The notes: generated by a model not told the origin, from the letters alone. DNA of 64,000 nucleotides from Pseudomonas aylmerensis (GCF_001702265.1 NZ_MAUE01000040.1:49083-113082), one strand, 5' to 3'. Positions 8,337 through 17,519 are shown, numbered from the stretch's first letter. Translations and numbers: made by a program.

Positions 8337-9491
8337 TCAGTTATCCATCGCGCTCAAAAGCGCATGCGCGACTTTCACGCGCTCACCATTCGGGTAGTTC
8401 TTGTTCGCCAGGATCACCACCCCCAGCCCCTTGCTCGGCACGTAGGCCACATAGGCGCCAAAGCCATTGGTGGAACCGGTCTTGTTCACCCACGTATCGG
8501 CGAGCGGCGCTCGTGGCGGGGTCAGCCAGTTGACCGGGTGCGGCTGCATGGCCATTTTTGTGGAGTTACCGTCGAGCAATACCTGAAGCGGGACCGGGTA
8601 GGGGTACATTTCCCAGCCGAGCCCCTGGGTCATGCCGTCCACGGTGTAATAGCCGGTGTGAGTGGCGCCTATCGCCTGCTGCAAGGTTTTACTCAGGCGC
8701 GTCGGGTGCATGTTCACTTCAACGTAGTGCAGCAGGTCAGCGGCACTAGTCTTGATCCCGTAGGCTTCGCTGTCCAGGGCGCCGGGGCTGACGCGTACCG
8801 GTTTGCCGTCCTTGCCATAGCCTTGGGCGTAGAGGCTCATTTGGCTTTTCGGCACGTTGATGAAGGTGTGCTTGAGCCCGAGTTGGGGCAGCAGGGTGTT
8901 TTCCATCAGTTGATCGAACGGCTGCTTCAGGCTTTGTGCCGCGAGGTAGCCGAACAGGCCCAGGCTCGGGTTGGAGTACAAGCGCTGGGTGCCAGGCGCG
9001 AAGTCGGGTTTCCAGTGCTGGAAGTAGCTGAGCATGTGCTGGTTGTTATCCGCCTCGGCGGGAAACAGCAGGGGCAGGCCGCCGGCCGTGTAGGTGCCGA
9101 GGTTGAGCACGCTGACGTGATCGAACGTGCCGCCGGCGAGTGCGGGCAAATAGTGGCTGGCTTTGTCGGAGAGCGTGAGTGTGCCGCTGGCCACCGCATA
9201 ACCGGCGAGGGTCGCGGCGAAAGTCTTGCTCACCGAACCGACTTCAAACAGGGTGTCTTCACTGACGGCTTGCTGTGTGTCTTTGCTGGCGACGCCGTAG
9301 TTAAAGTATTGCGCCTTGCCGTCCTTGATCACGCCGACGACCAGGCCGGAAATAGACTGCTGCTGCATCAGGGGTTTGATGCTGGCGTCGGCAACGGCCT
9401 GCAGGTCGGCGGCGGCCAGGCAGTGGCTGGCACTTAAAAAGGCCGCGATGGCGGTGAAATTAAGCACGCCAGACCGTAAATGTTTGGGCAT
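8337..9491 (-). CDS. ampC: Class C beta-lactamase
   Basis: A 384-residue exported serine beta-lactamase. The start at 9491 gives a normal signal peptide (hydrophobic residues about 8-27); the longer frame from 9563 would run through the promoter. Class C motifs are all present: Ser86-Val-Ser-Lys89 (S-x-x-K), Tyr172-Ser-Asn174 and Lys337-Thr-Gly339. The enzyme hydrolyses cephalosporins and penicillins in the periplasm through an acyl-serine intermediate. It is divergent from ampR, the standard inducible arrangement. Conserved motifs suggest an active enzyme. Confidence 0.96.
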   Translation of the reverse strand: MPKHLRSGVLNFTAIAAFLSASHCLAAADLQAVADASIKPLMQQQSISGLVVGVIKDGKAQYFNYGVASKDTQQAVSEDTLFEVGSVSKTFAATLAGYAVASGTLTLSDKASHYLPALAGGTFDHVSVLNLGTYTAGGLPLLFPAEADNNQHMLSYFQHWKPDFAPGTQRLYSNPSLGLFGYLAAQSLKQPFDQLMENTLLPQLGLKHTFINVPKSQMSLYAQGYGKDGKPVRVSPGALDSEAYGIKTSAADLLHYVEVNMHPTRLSKTLQQAIGATHTGYYTVDGMTQGLGWEMYPYPVPLQVLLDGNSTKMAMQPHPVNWLTPPRAPLADTWVNKTGSTNGFGAYVAYVPSKGLGVVILANKNYPNGERVKVAHALLSAMDN

Positions 9492-9544
9492 GATAAGGCT
9501 TCCATGAGAGTGATCGATTGAAAAGAGCCTGCGCGGGCGAGGCA

Positions 9545-9573
9545 AATGTATGCAGTTCGCCAACCCTGGGCAA
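9545..9573 (-). promoter_or_regulatory. Probable ampC promoter
   Basis: On the minus strand TTGCCC (9573-9568) and TACATT (9550-9545) are 17 nt apart, a fair sigma70 promoter reading toward ampC. The -35 is weak, as expected for a gene needing AmpR activation, and the regulator site lies just upstream of it. Confidence 0.55.
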
Positions 9574-9576
9574 ACG

Positions 9577-9600
9577 ATGATATCTCGCAGCAGCCATTAG
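9577..9600. promoter_or_regulatory. Probable AmpR operator
   Basis: On the minus strand this reads GGCTGCTGCGAGATATC, close to the CTGCTGC/GAGAT core known from enterobacterial and Pseudomonas ampC-ampR intergenic regions. It lies between the divergent starts and directly upstream of the ampC -35, where a LysR-type activator should bind while repressing its own gene. Confidence 0.6.
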
Positions 9601-9616
9601 AAATTCTGGGGTCACT

Positions 9617-10492
9617 ATGCTTCGCTCCCATCTGCCGCTGAATGCCTTGCGCGCCTTCGAAGCCGCCGCCCGGCACCTGAGCTTTACCCGCGCCGCCATC
9701 GAACTGTGCGTGACCCAGGCGGCGGTCAGCCATCAGGTCAAGAGCCTGGAGGCGCAGCTCAATGTCACCTTGTTCAAGCGCCTGCCACGCGGGCTGATGC
9801 TCACCCGCGAAGGCGAGACCCTGCTGCCGGTGGTGCGTGAATCGTTCGACCGCATTGCACATACCTTAGGCCAGTTCGAGGGCGGGCATTACCGCGAGGT
9901 CCTCACGGTCGGTGCGGTCGGCACCTTTGCCGTCGGCTGGCTGCTGCCACGCCTGCCGGACTTCCAGAGCCGCTACCCGTTTATCGACCTGCGCCTGTCG
10001 ACCCACAACAACCGCGTCGACGTAGCTGCCGAAGGCCTGGATTACGCGATCCGCTTCGGCGCCGGTGCCTGGCACGGCACCGATGCATGCCAACTGCTCG
10101 AAGCCCCCTTGACCGTGTTGTGCGTCCCGCAGATCGCCGAGCAACTGCACGCGCCGGCCGACCTGTTGAAGCACACGCTGCTGCGCTCCTACCGTGCCGA
10201 TGAGTGGAACCTGTGGTTCCAGGCCGCCGGGCTGCCCGCCGACACCCTGGTACCGCGCAGCATTGTGTTCGACTCGTCGCTGGCGATGATGGAAGCGGCG
10301 CTGCAAGGCATCGGCGTGGCACTGGCACCGGCGATGATGTTCTCGCGGCAACTGGAGAGTGATGCGATTCGCCAGCCGTTCGCGGTGGGCATTACCACGG
10401 GCAGTTATTGGTTGACGCGCTTGCAGTCGCGGGTTGAAACACCGGCGATGGCGGCGTTCAAGGCATGGTTGTGCGAAGTGCCTGATCACTGA
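9617..10492 (+). CDS. ampR: LysR-type regulator AmpR
   Basis: A 291-residue LysR protein that starts MLRSHLPLNALRAFEAAARH and continues SFTRAAIELCVTQAAVSHQVK, matching AmpR in the winged-helix region (residues about 7-66). The C-terminal effector domain has the WLLPRLPDFQSRYPFIDLRL block. AmpR senses muropeptides and UDP-MurNAc-pentapeptide and controls ampC. It is divergent from ampC with a 125-nt shared control region, which supports the name more strongly than the family alone. Confidence 0.93.
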   Translation: MLRSHLPLNALRAFEAAARHLSFTRAAIELCVTQAAVSHQVKSLEAQLNVTLFKRLPRGLMLTREGETLLPVVRESFDRIAHTLGQFEGGHYREVLTVGAVGTFAVGWLLPRLPDFQSRYPFIDLRLSTHNNRVDVAAEGLDYAIRFGAGAWHGTDACQLLEAPLTVLCVPQIAEQLHAPADLLKHTLLRSYRADEWNLWFQAAGLPADTLVPRSIVFDSSLAMMEAALQGIGVALAPAMMFSRQLESDAIRQPFAVGITTGSYWLTRLQSRVETPAMAAFKAWLCEVPDH

Positions 10493-10505
10493 AGTTGGGT
10501 CGACC

Positions 10506-10690
10506 TGTGGTGAGGGGGCTAGTCCTGTAGTGAGGGGGCAAGCCCCCTCACCACAGGAAACCCCTTCTGCCCAGGACAGCCCCCTCACCACAGGAAACCC
10601 TTTCTGCCCAGAACAAGCCCCCTTGCCACAGGACAACCCCTCTGCCCAGGACAACTCCCCTTGGCACAGGACAACCTCTGCAGAGGACAA
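10506..10690. repeat. 18-19-bp tandem tail array related to REP ends
   Basis: After one inverted pair (GTGGTGAGGGGGC at about 10507 facing GCCCCCTCACCAC at 10542) the right arm is repeated with an 18-19-bp period to about 10690. Units alternate CCCCCTCACCACAGGA and CCCCTTCTGCCCAGGA types, so a 37-38-bp higher-order period also shows at 10542, 10579, 10617 and 10655. The copies diverge gradually. An open frame runs through this region only because the repeat lacks stops. Confidence 0.75.
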
Positions 10691-10778
10691 ACTCCCCCCA
10701 CAGTATTTGTGCTGTCCTTGGTGTCACGCCTCATGCGATTCTCACCCTTGGCCCAAAGGCTTATCACAAGGAGCCTCG

Positions 10779-11672
10779 ATGCAAACTTCCGGCGTGGACA
10801 TCCGTCAACTCAAGGCCTTTGTGGTGGTGGCCGAGGAGCTCAGTTTTGTGCGCGCCGCGACTCGCCTGCATGTCTCGCAACCGGCGCTGTCCCAGACGAT
10901 CCGCCAGTTCGAGGCGCTGCTGGACGTGCAGCTGTTCCAGCGCAACACCCGCAACGTCGCACTGACGGAGGCGGGCTTGGCGTTGCTGGTGGAAGCGCGA
11001 GACATCGTCAACGGTGTCAGCCGCCTGGTACGCACCGCCCAGGAACATGCACGCGGGGTACGCGGTTCCCTGAATATCGGTTTCTTGATCGGCGCGGGTG
11101 TCGACCTGATGCCACAGATCCTCAGCGTGTTCGCCAGGCGCTATCCCGAGATTGAACTGGTGGTGCGTGAATACGATTTCGGTTCGCCCCACGCCGGCAT
11201 TGACGACGGTATGGACGTCGCGGTGTTGCGCCCGCCGCTGGGCCTGTCGGAGATCGAGTTGCACACGCTGGTCACCGAGCCGTGCGTGGCCTGTCTGGCG
11301 TCCGGGCATCGCTTGGCCGGCGAGAGTCGCGTGAGCATTCATGACCTGCTCGACGAGCCGATCATCGCCGCGCCGGGCAGCGGTGTATGGCGCAGCTACT
11401 GGACCGCCGACGCCTATCGCAATGGCCAGCCGGCGCGCATCGTGCACGAAGCCTCGACGGTGGAAACCGAATTGCAGGCAGTCGCCGCCGAGCGCGGCAT
11501 CAGCATCACCGCGCTGTCCACGGCACGCTTCTACGCGCGGCCGGGGCTGGCGTTTCCGGTGATCGCTGATATGCCGATGTGCGCCGTCGCGGTGGCCTTG
11601 CCGCCACATCCCAGCGTGGCCGCGCGCAACTTTGCCGAATTGGCGCTGGAAGTCGCCCGCAGCCGGGGCTAG
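10779..11672 (+). CDS. LysR-type transcriptional regulator
   Basis: A 297-residue LysR protein. The ATG at 10779 has AAGGAG at 10768-10773; the longer frame from 10434 is an artefact of the tail repeats. The HTH is at about residues 7-66 (VDIRQLKAFVVVAEELSF and RLHVSQPALSQTIRQFE). The effector domain begins near 95 (GSLNIGFLIGAGVDLMPQIL), the BenM/CatR-like type that often binds aromatic or small organic acids. It converges on the DUF1349 gene, and no enzyme gene lies divergent from it apart from the AmpR locus. The target is unknown. Confidence 0.9.
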   Translation: MQTSGVDIRQLKAFVVVAEELSFVRAATRLHVSQPALSQTIRQFEALLDVQLFQRNTRNVALTEAGLALLVEARDIVNGVSRLVRTAQEHARGVRGSLNIGFLIGAGVDLMPQILSVFARRYPEIELVVREYDFGSPHAGIDDGMDVAVLRPPLGLSEIELHTLVTEPCVACLASGHRLAGESRVSIHDLLDEPIIAAPGSGVWRSYWTADAYRNGQPARIVHEASTVETELQAVAAERGISITALSTARFYARPGLAFPVIADMPMCAVAVALPPHPSVAARNFAELALEVARSRG

Positions 11673-12248
11673 TCAGGACAGGTCGTGCAGTGACTTGCCG
11701 TTGGGCGCGCCCACCTGCCATTCGGAAAACCGCACCTGCAGCCCTGCGCGTTCCGGTGTGCAGCAGTAGGGGCCCACCTGGTAGGACGCGGCGACCGGGA
11801 AGGGCGCCAGGCGCACCAGCGGCCAGTGCACGCCGTCCACTGACACTTGCACCCGCAGCACGCCATTGGCCACCGTGGCGCGAATCCAGAATGCCTGCGG
11901 GTCACCGGGAAAGACACCGGTGGCCCAGTCCGAGACCTCGTCGGTCAACACGCTGCTGAGCAGCGTCACGCCATCCGACAACTCGGCGCCGATCTTCACC
12001 CAATGCGCTTCATCCACTCGCACCATCAAGCCGGCCTGGTCGTAAAGCTCGGCGAAGGCGCCTTCGACTTTCACCTGGGCGGTGAATGCGCCGGCAGTTT
12101 GCACGTGCAGGAAGTGGCCGTTGTCGCGGACAAATCCATAATGGGTTTCACGCCAGAAGTCAGCGTGGGCATCGGTGACGACGGTCAGGTGGTCAGCCTG
12201 CCGCGTCCATTGTTGCGGCGGGTTGAGCCAGGTGGCCTGTGCAAACAT
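11673..12248 (-). CDS. DUF1349 domain protein
   Basis: A 191-residue protein covering one DUF1349 (concanavalin/lectin-like beta-sandwich, YesU type) domain, with no signal peptide. Recognisable segments are FWRETHYGFVRDNGHFLH, AELYDQAGLMVRVDEAHWVK and AFWIRATVANGVLRVQVSVDG. Family members bind or modify carbohydrates, but no function is proven for this group. The start at 12248 has an AAGGAG site 8 nt away. It is separated from the permease gene upstream by a strong symmetrical hairpin, so it is probably its own unit. Confidence 0.85.
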   Translation of the reverse strand: MFAQATWLNPPQQWTRQADHLTVVTDAHADFWRETHYGFVRDNGHFLHVQTAGAFTAQVKVEGAFAELYDQAGLMVRVDEAHWVKIGAELSDGVTLLSSVLTDEVSDWATGVFPGDPQAFWIRATVANGVLRVQVSVDGVHWPLVRLAPFPVAASYQVGPYCCTPERAGLQVRFSEWQVGAPNGKSLHDLS

Positions 12249-12276
12249 CGGTCAATCTCCTTGAGGGTGACAACAC

Positions 12277-12298
12277 AAAACCCCGCGTACGGGGTTTT
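12277..12298. terminator. Bidirectional intrinsic terminator
   Basis: AAAACCCC and GGGGTTTT form a perfect 8-bp stem with loop GCGTAC. On the minus strand it reads GGGG-loop region flanked by A and T runs, so it can stop transcripts leaving the permease gene that ends at 12318. Confidence 0.75.
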
Positions 12299-12317
12299 AT
12301 GCAGGGCCTGGTGCGGG

Positions 12318-13820
12318 TTAGTGATCCAGCAATTTGCTGCTCGGCCCGGCACTGCCATTGTTGAGGCGCGTGCGCAGCGAGAACAGCCACCACAGCACAC
12401 CGACGCCCAGTGTAACGCCGGTGGTGAGGGCGCCGGTGTGGCTTTCTTCGGGCACGCTGAGGGTGAGGATTACCGCGATGGCCCAGGCGCCGCCCAGCAG
12501 GATCATCGGCAACAGCCAGCGGCCGAGGCTGAAGACGCCCTCGGGCGCGCCGGGCATGCGCCCGCTGCGGTAGGCCAGGAACGCCGCGATCAGCGTCAGC
12601 AGGTAGGTGCAGTAGTAAGTCAGCCCGACCATCGAGTAGATCGCGGTGACAAACCCGCCGCTCGCCAGGTTGAGCAGCACGGCGATGGCGGTGATCAGCA
12701 CGATGGCGGCCACCGGCGTGCCGAAGTGCGGGTTGATCTTCGCCAGCACCTTGGAGCCCGGCAGCATGTTGTCGCGCGACAGGGCGAAGGTCATGCGCGT
12801 GGCCACCGCCATATTGGCGATCAGGCACGCGAGGATCGACGCGAACGCGATTACGATCATGCCCACCCCCGCTGCGTTGCCCAGTTGCAGGCGCACGATA
12901 TTGATCACCGGGTTTTCGCTGTGGCTGAGCAGGTCGCTGACCGAGCCGGGGATGGCAATGCTCAGTAGCGCGAACACCACGAAGCCCAGCACGCTGGACA
13001 CCAGCACCGCACGGATCATCGCCCGGGGCGCCGCGCGGCGTGGGTCCTTGGTTTCTTCGGAAAGGTCCGCCGCGCCTTCCCAGCCCAGCAGCACCGATAC
13101 CGGCAGCAGGGTCGCGAGGGCGAGGGTGGTGAAGCTGATCTCGCCACCGCTGACCGGTTGCGCCGAGGTCAGGATCGCCACGCCCTGGGTGTGCTCGAAG
13201 AAGAACAGCACTCCCAGGAACAAGGCAATGGCCAGCAGCACCGTGCCGATGATTTCGATGATCGCGCCGATGTCATTGATCCGCGTGGCGAGGCGAATCC
13301 CGCAGATGTTCAGCAGGCCCACCACCAGCGTGGCGCCGATACTCAGGCCCTGGATCTGGCCTTGGGTGGGATTGGCCCAGATCTCCGGCGCGAACACCGT
13401 GCCGATCGCCGCCGAGGTGGCGGCGGTGCCGGCGACAAACGAGGTGAACGCCACCCAGCCGGTGAACCAGCCGAAGTGATTGCCGGCCAGGCGGCTCGAC
13501 CATTGATAGGCGTAGCCGGTCAGCGGAATGCGCCCGGCCAGGTGGCAGTAGACCATGACGATGCAGCACACCAACGGGATCACCAGCAGCCATAGGAGGA
13601 TGCCGATACCGCCGACCCGGTTGAACGGGTCGGCAAACAGCGTGACCACGCCGGTGTTGATCGAGACCATGGAAAAGGCCAGCGCAAACGAGGTGAAGGC
13701 ACTCATGGTGCGGTGCATTTTTTGCTCGTAGCCGAGGCTCGCCAGGTCGGCATCGTCGCCGGACAGTGGTGCCTGCGCATTCGGTGGGGCGGTCACCGGG
13801 GTGTCGACAATCGTGCTCAT
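12318..13820 (-). CDS. APC-superfamily amino-acid permease
   Basis: A 500-residue membrane protein with about 12 hydrophobic segments. Near the N-terminus it has LGYEQKMHRTMSAFTSFALAFSMVS followed by the INTGV unwound-helix signature, typical of the AAT/ACT-like and GABA permease groups of APC transporters. GWEGAADLSEETKDPRRAAPRA in the middle is the usual cytoplasmic loop. Its start overlaps the stop of the aminotransferase by four bases (ATGA), so uptake and transamination of the same amine or amino acid are likely linked. The exact substrate cannot be read from the sequence. Confidence 0.9.
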   Translation of the reverse strand: MSTIVDTPVTAPPNAQAPLSGDDADLASLGYEQKMHRTMSAFTSFALAFSMVSINTGVVTLFADPFNRVGGIGILLWLLVIPLVCCIVMVYCHLAGRIPLTGYAYQWSSRLAGNHFGWFTGWVAFTSFVAGTAATSAAIGTVFAPEIWANPTQGQIQGLSIGATLVVGLLNICGIRLATRINDIGAIIEIIGTVLLAIALFLGVLFFFEHTQGVAILTSAQPVSGGEISFTTLALATLLPVSVLLGWEGAADLSEETKDPRRAAPRAMIRAVLVSSVLGFVVFALLSIAIPGSVSDLLSHSENPVINIVRLQLGNAAGVGMIVIAFASILACLIANMAVATRMTFALSRDNMLPGSKVLAKINPHFGTPVAAIVLITAIAVLLNLASGGFVTAIYSMVGLTYYCTYLLTLIAAFLAYRSGRMPGAPEGVFSLGRWLLPMILLGGAWAIAVILTLSVPEESHTGALTTGVTLGVGVLWWLFSLRTRLNNGSAGPSSKLLDH

Positions 13821-15088
13821 GACCGTTGCTCCTCGAGGATGCCGATGACGTCGTCCAGCACATCCAGGGCCTTGGCCAGCAGCGGGCGCTCGATGTCCAG
13901 CGGCGGCTTGACCTTGATCAGGTTGCCCAGGCCGGCGTAGCGGCTCTCGCCGAACAATACGCCGCGTTCCACCCCAAGGCGATACACCTCCTGGGATTCA
14001 CGGCACGCCGGCTCCTTGGTGGTGCGATCCTTGACCAGCTCGATGGACGCCATCAGGCCCGGGCCGCGCACATCGCCGATCAGCGGATGGCGGCTCTGCA
14101 TCTCCTTGAGCCGCGCGGTGATGTAGTCGCCGGAATCGCGCGCCTTCTCGCACAGGTTGTCGGCGACGATGGCCTCCACGGCCGCGTAGCCGGCGGCCAG
14201 CGAGACCGGGAAGTGGCCGAAGGTCAGTGCTTCTTCGCCTTCGTCGAACCACTTGAGCTTGTCATCGGCGAGGATCCCGGCCAGCGGGAAGCCACCGCCC
14301 ACGCCTTTGCCGAACACAATGATGTCGGGCAGTACGTCGTAATAGTCCGCGGCCCACATGGTGCCCATGCGCCCGAATCCGGTTTGCACTTCATCGAAAA
14401 TCAACAGCACGCCGAGGCGATCACAGATCTCGCGCACGCCCTTGTAGTACGAACGCGGGAACTCGATATGCCCGCCATTGCCCTGGATCGGCTCCATCAT
14501 CACCGCCGCCACGCCGCCGTCGACGCCCTTGAGGATGGTGTCTTCGAGCAGGCCGAGGCACAGCTGGGACTCGGTTTCCGGATCCAGGCCCAGGCGGGTG
14601 CGGTAGGGGTTGGGGTGCGGCACGCGGGTGAAGCGTGGCTGGATCGCCAGGAACGGGTTGTTCGGGTGCGGCCAGCTGGCGCCGAGCGTGGCCAGGGAAC
14701 GGCCGTGGTAACCGTCCTGCAGCACCAGCAGGTTCTGCGCGCCGGGGCGGTTCTTGAACGCCAGCTTCATCGCCATTTCACCGGCGAGGCTGCCATGCAG
14801 GGCGAAGCCCATCTGGTTGAGGGAGGCCGGCGAGACTTCGCGCAGCTTGGCCACCAGCCGGGTGTGGGCCGGCGAGCCGAAGTTGGGGCGGATGTGGGTC
14901 ATGTCGCGCAGTTGCGCGATCGCCGCCTCCACGACGCGAGGGTCATTGGCCCCCAGGTTGTTCGACCACGCCTGGGCGGTGCAGTCGATATATTCCTTGC
15001 CTTGGTCGTCCCATACCAGCGAGCCACGGGCCTTGACCAGGTTGATCTTGGCGGACGCCTGGGGTGCGGTGTTCATCACGTCATTCAT
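13817..15088 (-). CDS. Class III PLP aminotransferase
   Basis: A 423-residue fold-type I aminotransferase of class III (omega-amino acid, 4-aminobutyrate and ornithine type). The pattern GYHGRSLATLGAS, the cofactor aspartate segment LLIFDEVQTGFGRMG and the lysine in PDIIVFGKGVGGGFPLAGI are clear. The enzyme would move an amino group from an omega-amino acid or similar compound to a keto acid. It is the first gene of a two-gene operon with the permease. A dedicated regulator is not adjacent. Confidence 0.9.
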   Translation of the reverse strand: MNDVMNTAPQASAKINLVKARGSLVWDDQGKEYIDCTAQAWSNNLGANDPRVVEAAIAQLRDMTHIRPNFGSPAHTRLVAKLREVSPASLNQMGFALHGSLAGEMAMKLAFKNRPGAQNLLVLQDGYHGRSLATLGASWPHPNNPFLAIQPRFTRVPHPNPYRTRLGLDPETESQLCLGLLEDTILKGVDGGVAAVMMEPIQGNGGHIEFPRSYYKGVREICDRLGVLLIFDEVQTGFGRMGTMWAADYYDVLPDIIVFGKGVGGGFPLAGILADDKLKWFDEGEEALTFGHFPVSLAAGYAAVEAIVADNLCEKARDSGDYITARLKEMQSRHPLIGDVRGPGLMASIELVKDRTTKEPACRESQEVYRLGVERGVLFGESRYAGLGNLIKVKPPLDIERPLLAKALDVLDDVIGILEEQRS

Positions 15089-15331
15089 CTGCGTTATCTC
15101 TTTTATTAGGGCGGCAGTGTTTGTGGATGTGTGCAGTTAGGGTTATGACTCGCTGCATCGAGTGAGACCGATGCTAGCGCGCAGGGGACGACGATTAGAA
15201 AGACCGATTGGCGTGGGATTGTTTGGCGTGGCTTATAAATGGTGGCGGCGTTATGCCATTTATTTTTGAAACATAATGAAACATTCTCCCGAGGACGAGG
15301 CTCTACCGCTACACCTGCACTGAGTTCTTCC

Positions 15332-16516
15332 ATGAAAATACCGCGTCCCTCCGCCCGCATGCCGCACCTCACCCAACTGCGCAACCTGAAGATGGCGCGC
15401 TCGGCCCACGCCTATGTGCGCGGCAGCACCGTGCAGTTCTACGAGTGGCTGCACAGCCAGATGGGCAGGCGCCTGCCGCAGGGGCCGGCCATCTGGATCT
15501 GCGGCGATTGCCACGCCGGCAACCTGGGCCCGACCGGCGATACCAAGGGCCGCATCGACATGCATATCCGCGACCTGGACCAGGCGGTGATCGGCAACCC
15601 GACCCATGACCTGGTGCGCCTGGCCCTGTCCCTGGCCACTGCCGCACGGGGCTCGGACCTGCCCGGAGTGACCACCGCGCGCATGCTCGAAGAAATGATG
15701 ATCGGCTACGAACAGGCGTTCAAGGACAAGCCCGACGAGGCGCCGCCGCGTCCGTCCCAGGTCAAGGCCGGGATGCGCAGTGCAGTGGCGCGCACCTGGA
15801 AGAATCTTGCGCGTGAGCGCATTGAAAACGTGCGGCCGACGATTCCACTCGGCAAGCATTTCTGGTCGTTGTCTCGCGCCGAAAAAACCGCGCTGGAAAG
15901 CGTCTGCGCCTCCGATGAAATCCACCAGTTGGTCACCTCGCTCAAAGGGCGGCCCAAGGATGCCAAGGTTGAGTTGCTGGACTCGGCCTATTGGGTCAAG
16001 GGCTGCAGTTCGCTGGGCCTGCTGCGTTACGCGGCGTTGCTGGGGGTGGGGGACAAGGACGACCAGGAATATTGCCTGATCGATATCAAGGAAGCCGTCG
16101 GCGCCGCGGCACCGCGTGCGGCACGTGCCAAGATGCCGCGGGATAACGGGCGTCGGGTGGTGGAGGGCGCGCGCCAGCTGTCACCGAGCCTGGGCGAACG
16201 CATGGTGGCGACGCGGTTTCTCGACCATGGGTTTTTTATCCGGGAACTGCTGCCCCAGGACATGAAGCTGGAGCTGGATGAGTTGAGCGAGACCGATGCG
16301 ATGCATGCCGCCGGCTACCTGGCGCGGGTCGTCGGCATCGCGCATGCCCGGCAGATGGACCGTGACGCGCGCAAGGACTGGATGGCAGTGTTGCAGGAGA
16401 ATCGCTCCAAGCAGCTGGATGCACCGTCCTGGTTATGGACCAGTGTGGTGCAACTGGTGGGGAGCCATGAGCAGGGCTACCTCAATCATTGCCGGCGCTA
16501 CGCACTGGAACATTGA
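15332..16516 (+). CDS. DUF2252 family protein
   Basis: A 394-residue DUF2252 protein, usual in length. The start at 15332 (MKIPRPSARMP) is chosen because the family block begins soon after; an in-frame start at 15239 would add 31 poor residues and neither has a strong ribosome site. WICGDCHAGNLG (about residues 55-66) followed by IHIRDLDQAVIGNPTHDLVR-like residues resembles the catalytic and metal-binding loops of aminoglycoside-kinase-like folds. Function is unproven, but a small-molecule or protein kinase activity is plausible. It stands alone. Confidence 0.85.
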   Translation: MKIPRPSARMPHLTQLRNLKMARSAHAYVRGSTVQFYEWLHSQMGRRLPQGPAIWICGDCHAGNLGPTGDTKGRIDMHIRDLDQAVIGNPTHDLVRLALSLATAARGSDLPGVTTARMLEEMMIGYEQAFKDKPDEAPPRPSQVKAGMRSAVARTWKNLARERIENVRPTIPLGKHFWSLSRAEKTALESVCASDEIHQLVTSLKGRPKDAKVELLDSAYWVKGCSSLGLLRYAALLGVGDKDDQEYCLIDIKEAVGAAAPRAARAKMPRDNGRRVVEGARQLSPSLGERMVATRFLDHGFFIRELLPQDMKLELDELSETDAMHAAGYLARVVGIAHARQMDRDARKDWMAVLQENRSKQLDAPSWLWTSVVQLVGSHEQGYLNHCRRYALEH

Positions 16517-16536
16517 TCTGCTGCAGGAGTCGGTGT

Positions 16537-16577
16537 GCCGGCGATCGCGGTCTGCCTGACACACCGTGATCGCCGGC
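16537..16577. terminator. Hairpin between convergent DUF2252 and hydrolase genes
   Basis: GCCGGCGATCGCGGT pairs with ACCGTGATCGCCGGC with one mismatch around an 11-nt loop. It lies between two convergent genes and is likely to fold in both transcripts. No T-run follows, so it may be a REP-like barrier rather than a classical terminator. Confidence 0.55.
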
Positions 16578-16587
16578 CATGGCGTGG

Positions 16588-17475
16588 TCAGGCCAGGTAT
16601 TTTTTGAACCAGCCCAGTGTGCGTTCCCACGCCAGGTTCGCCGCCGCCTCGTCATAACGCGGCGTCGAATCATTGTGGAAACCGTGGTTGGCGCCCTTGT
16701 AGATATAGGCTTCGTACGTAGTACCGGCCGCCTTCAACGCCTGCTCATAGGCCGGCCAACCCTCGTTGATCCGCGTGTCCAACTCGCCGTAGTGCAGCAT
16801 GATCGGTGCCTTGATGCGCGGCACGTCCTTGGCCTCCGGCTGGCGCCCATAGAACGACACCGCCGCGCCCAGTTCCGGGTAGGCGACTGCGGCCGCATTG
16901 GTCACGCCGCCGCCGTAGCAGAAGCCGGTGATGCCGACTTTGCCGGTGCTGCTGTCGTGGTGCATCAGCCATTCGATGGCGGCGAAGAAGTCGTTCATCA
17001 GCTTGGTCGGATCGACTTTCTGCTGCAATTCCACGCCTTTTTCATCATTGCCGGGGTAGCCGCCGACCGAGGTCAGGCCATCCGGCGCGAGCGCGATAAA
17101 CCCGGCCTTGGCCAAGCGCCGCGCGACGTCTTCGATATAGGGATTGAGGCCACGGTTTTCGTGCACGACCACCACCGCCGGCAACTTGCCGGCGGCTTTT
17201 GCCGGACGCACCAGGTAGCCGCGCACGTTGCCATTGCCCTTGGGCGAGGGGTAGGTGATGTAGTCGGCGACGATGTCCGGGTCGGTGAACTTCACTTGCT
17301 CGGCCAACGCATAGTTGGGGCTCAGGGCGGCGAGCAGGGCGGAGGCGGTGAGGCCGCCGAAGGTGAAGAGCGCGGCGCGGTCGAGGAATTCACGGCGGTT
17401 GATCTTGCCGTGGGCGTAGCCGTCGTAGAGTTCCAGCAGTTCGGGGGCAAAGTCTTTCGCGGTGAGACGAGTCAT
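16588..17475 (-). CDS. Dienelactone hydrolase family protein, probably Tat-exported
   Basis: A 295-residue alpha/beta hydrolase. The N-terminus has NRREFLDRAALF at about 26-37, a twin-arginine pattern followed by a hydrophobic stretch and an ALA motif before residue 59. The catalytic Cys lies in GITGFCYGGG, the Asp in HYGELDTRINEG and the His in GANHGFHNDS, the Cys-Asp-His triad of dienelactone hydrolases. HENRGLNPYIED near residue 95 is also typical. It may act on lactones or esters in the periplasm. The natural substrate is unknown. Confidence 0.88.
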   Translation of the reverse strand: MTRLTAKDFAPELLELYDGYAHGKINRREFLDRAALFTFGGLTASALLAALSPNYALAEQVKFTDPDIVADYITYPSPKGNGNVRGYLVRPAKAAGKLPAVVVVHENRGLNPYIEDVARRLAKAGFIALAPDGLTSVGGYPGNDEKGVELQQKVDPTKLMNDFFAAIEWLMHHDSSTGKVGITGFCYGGGVTNAAAVAYPELGAAVSFYGRQPEAKDVPRIKAPIMLHYGELDTRINEGWPAYEQALKAAGTTYEAYIYKGANHGFHNDSTPRYDEAAANLAWERTLGWFKKYLA

Positions 17476-17519
17476 CGGTGCAATCCTCGATTAGCGGTGA
17501 CAGACACTGTAGACCAGCC

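Noticed and set aside
10434..10778. In-frame N-terminal extension of the LysR gene
   Set aside because: It translates the 18-19-bp tail repeats; the ATG at 10779 has a strong ribosome site and starts the normal LysR N-terminus.
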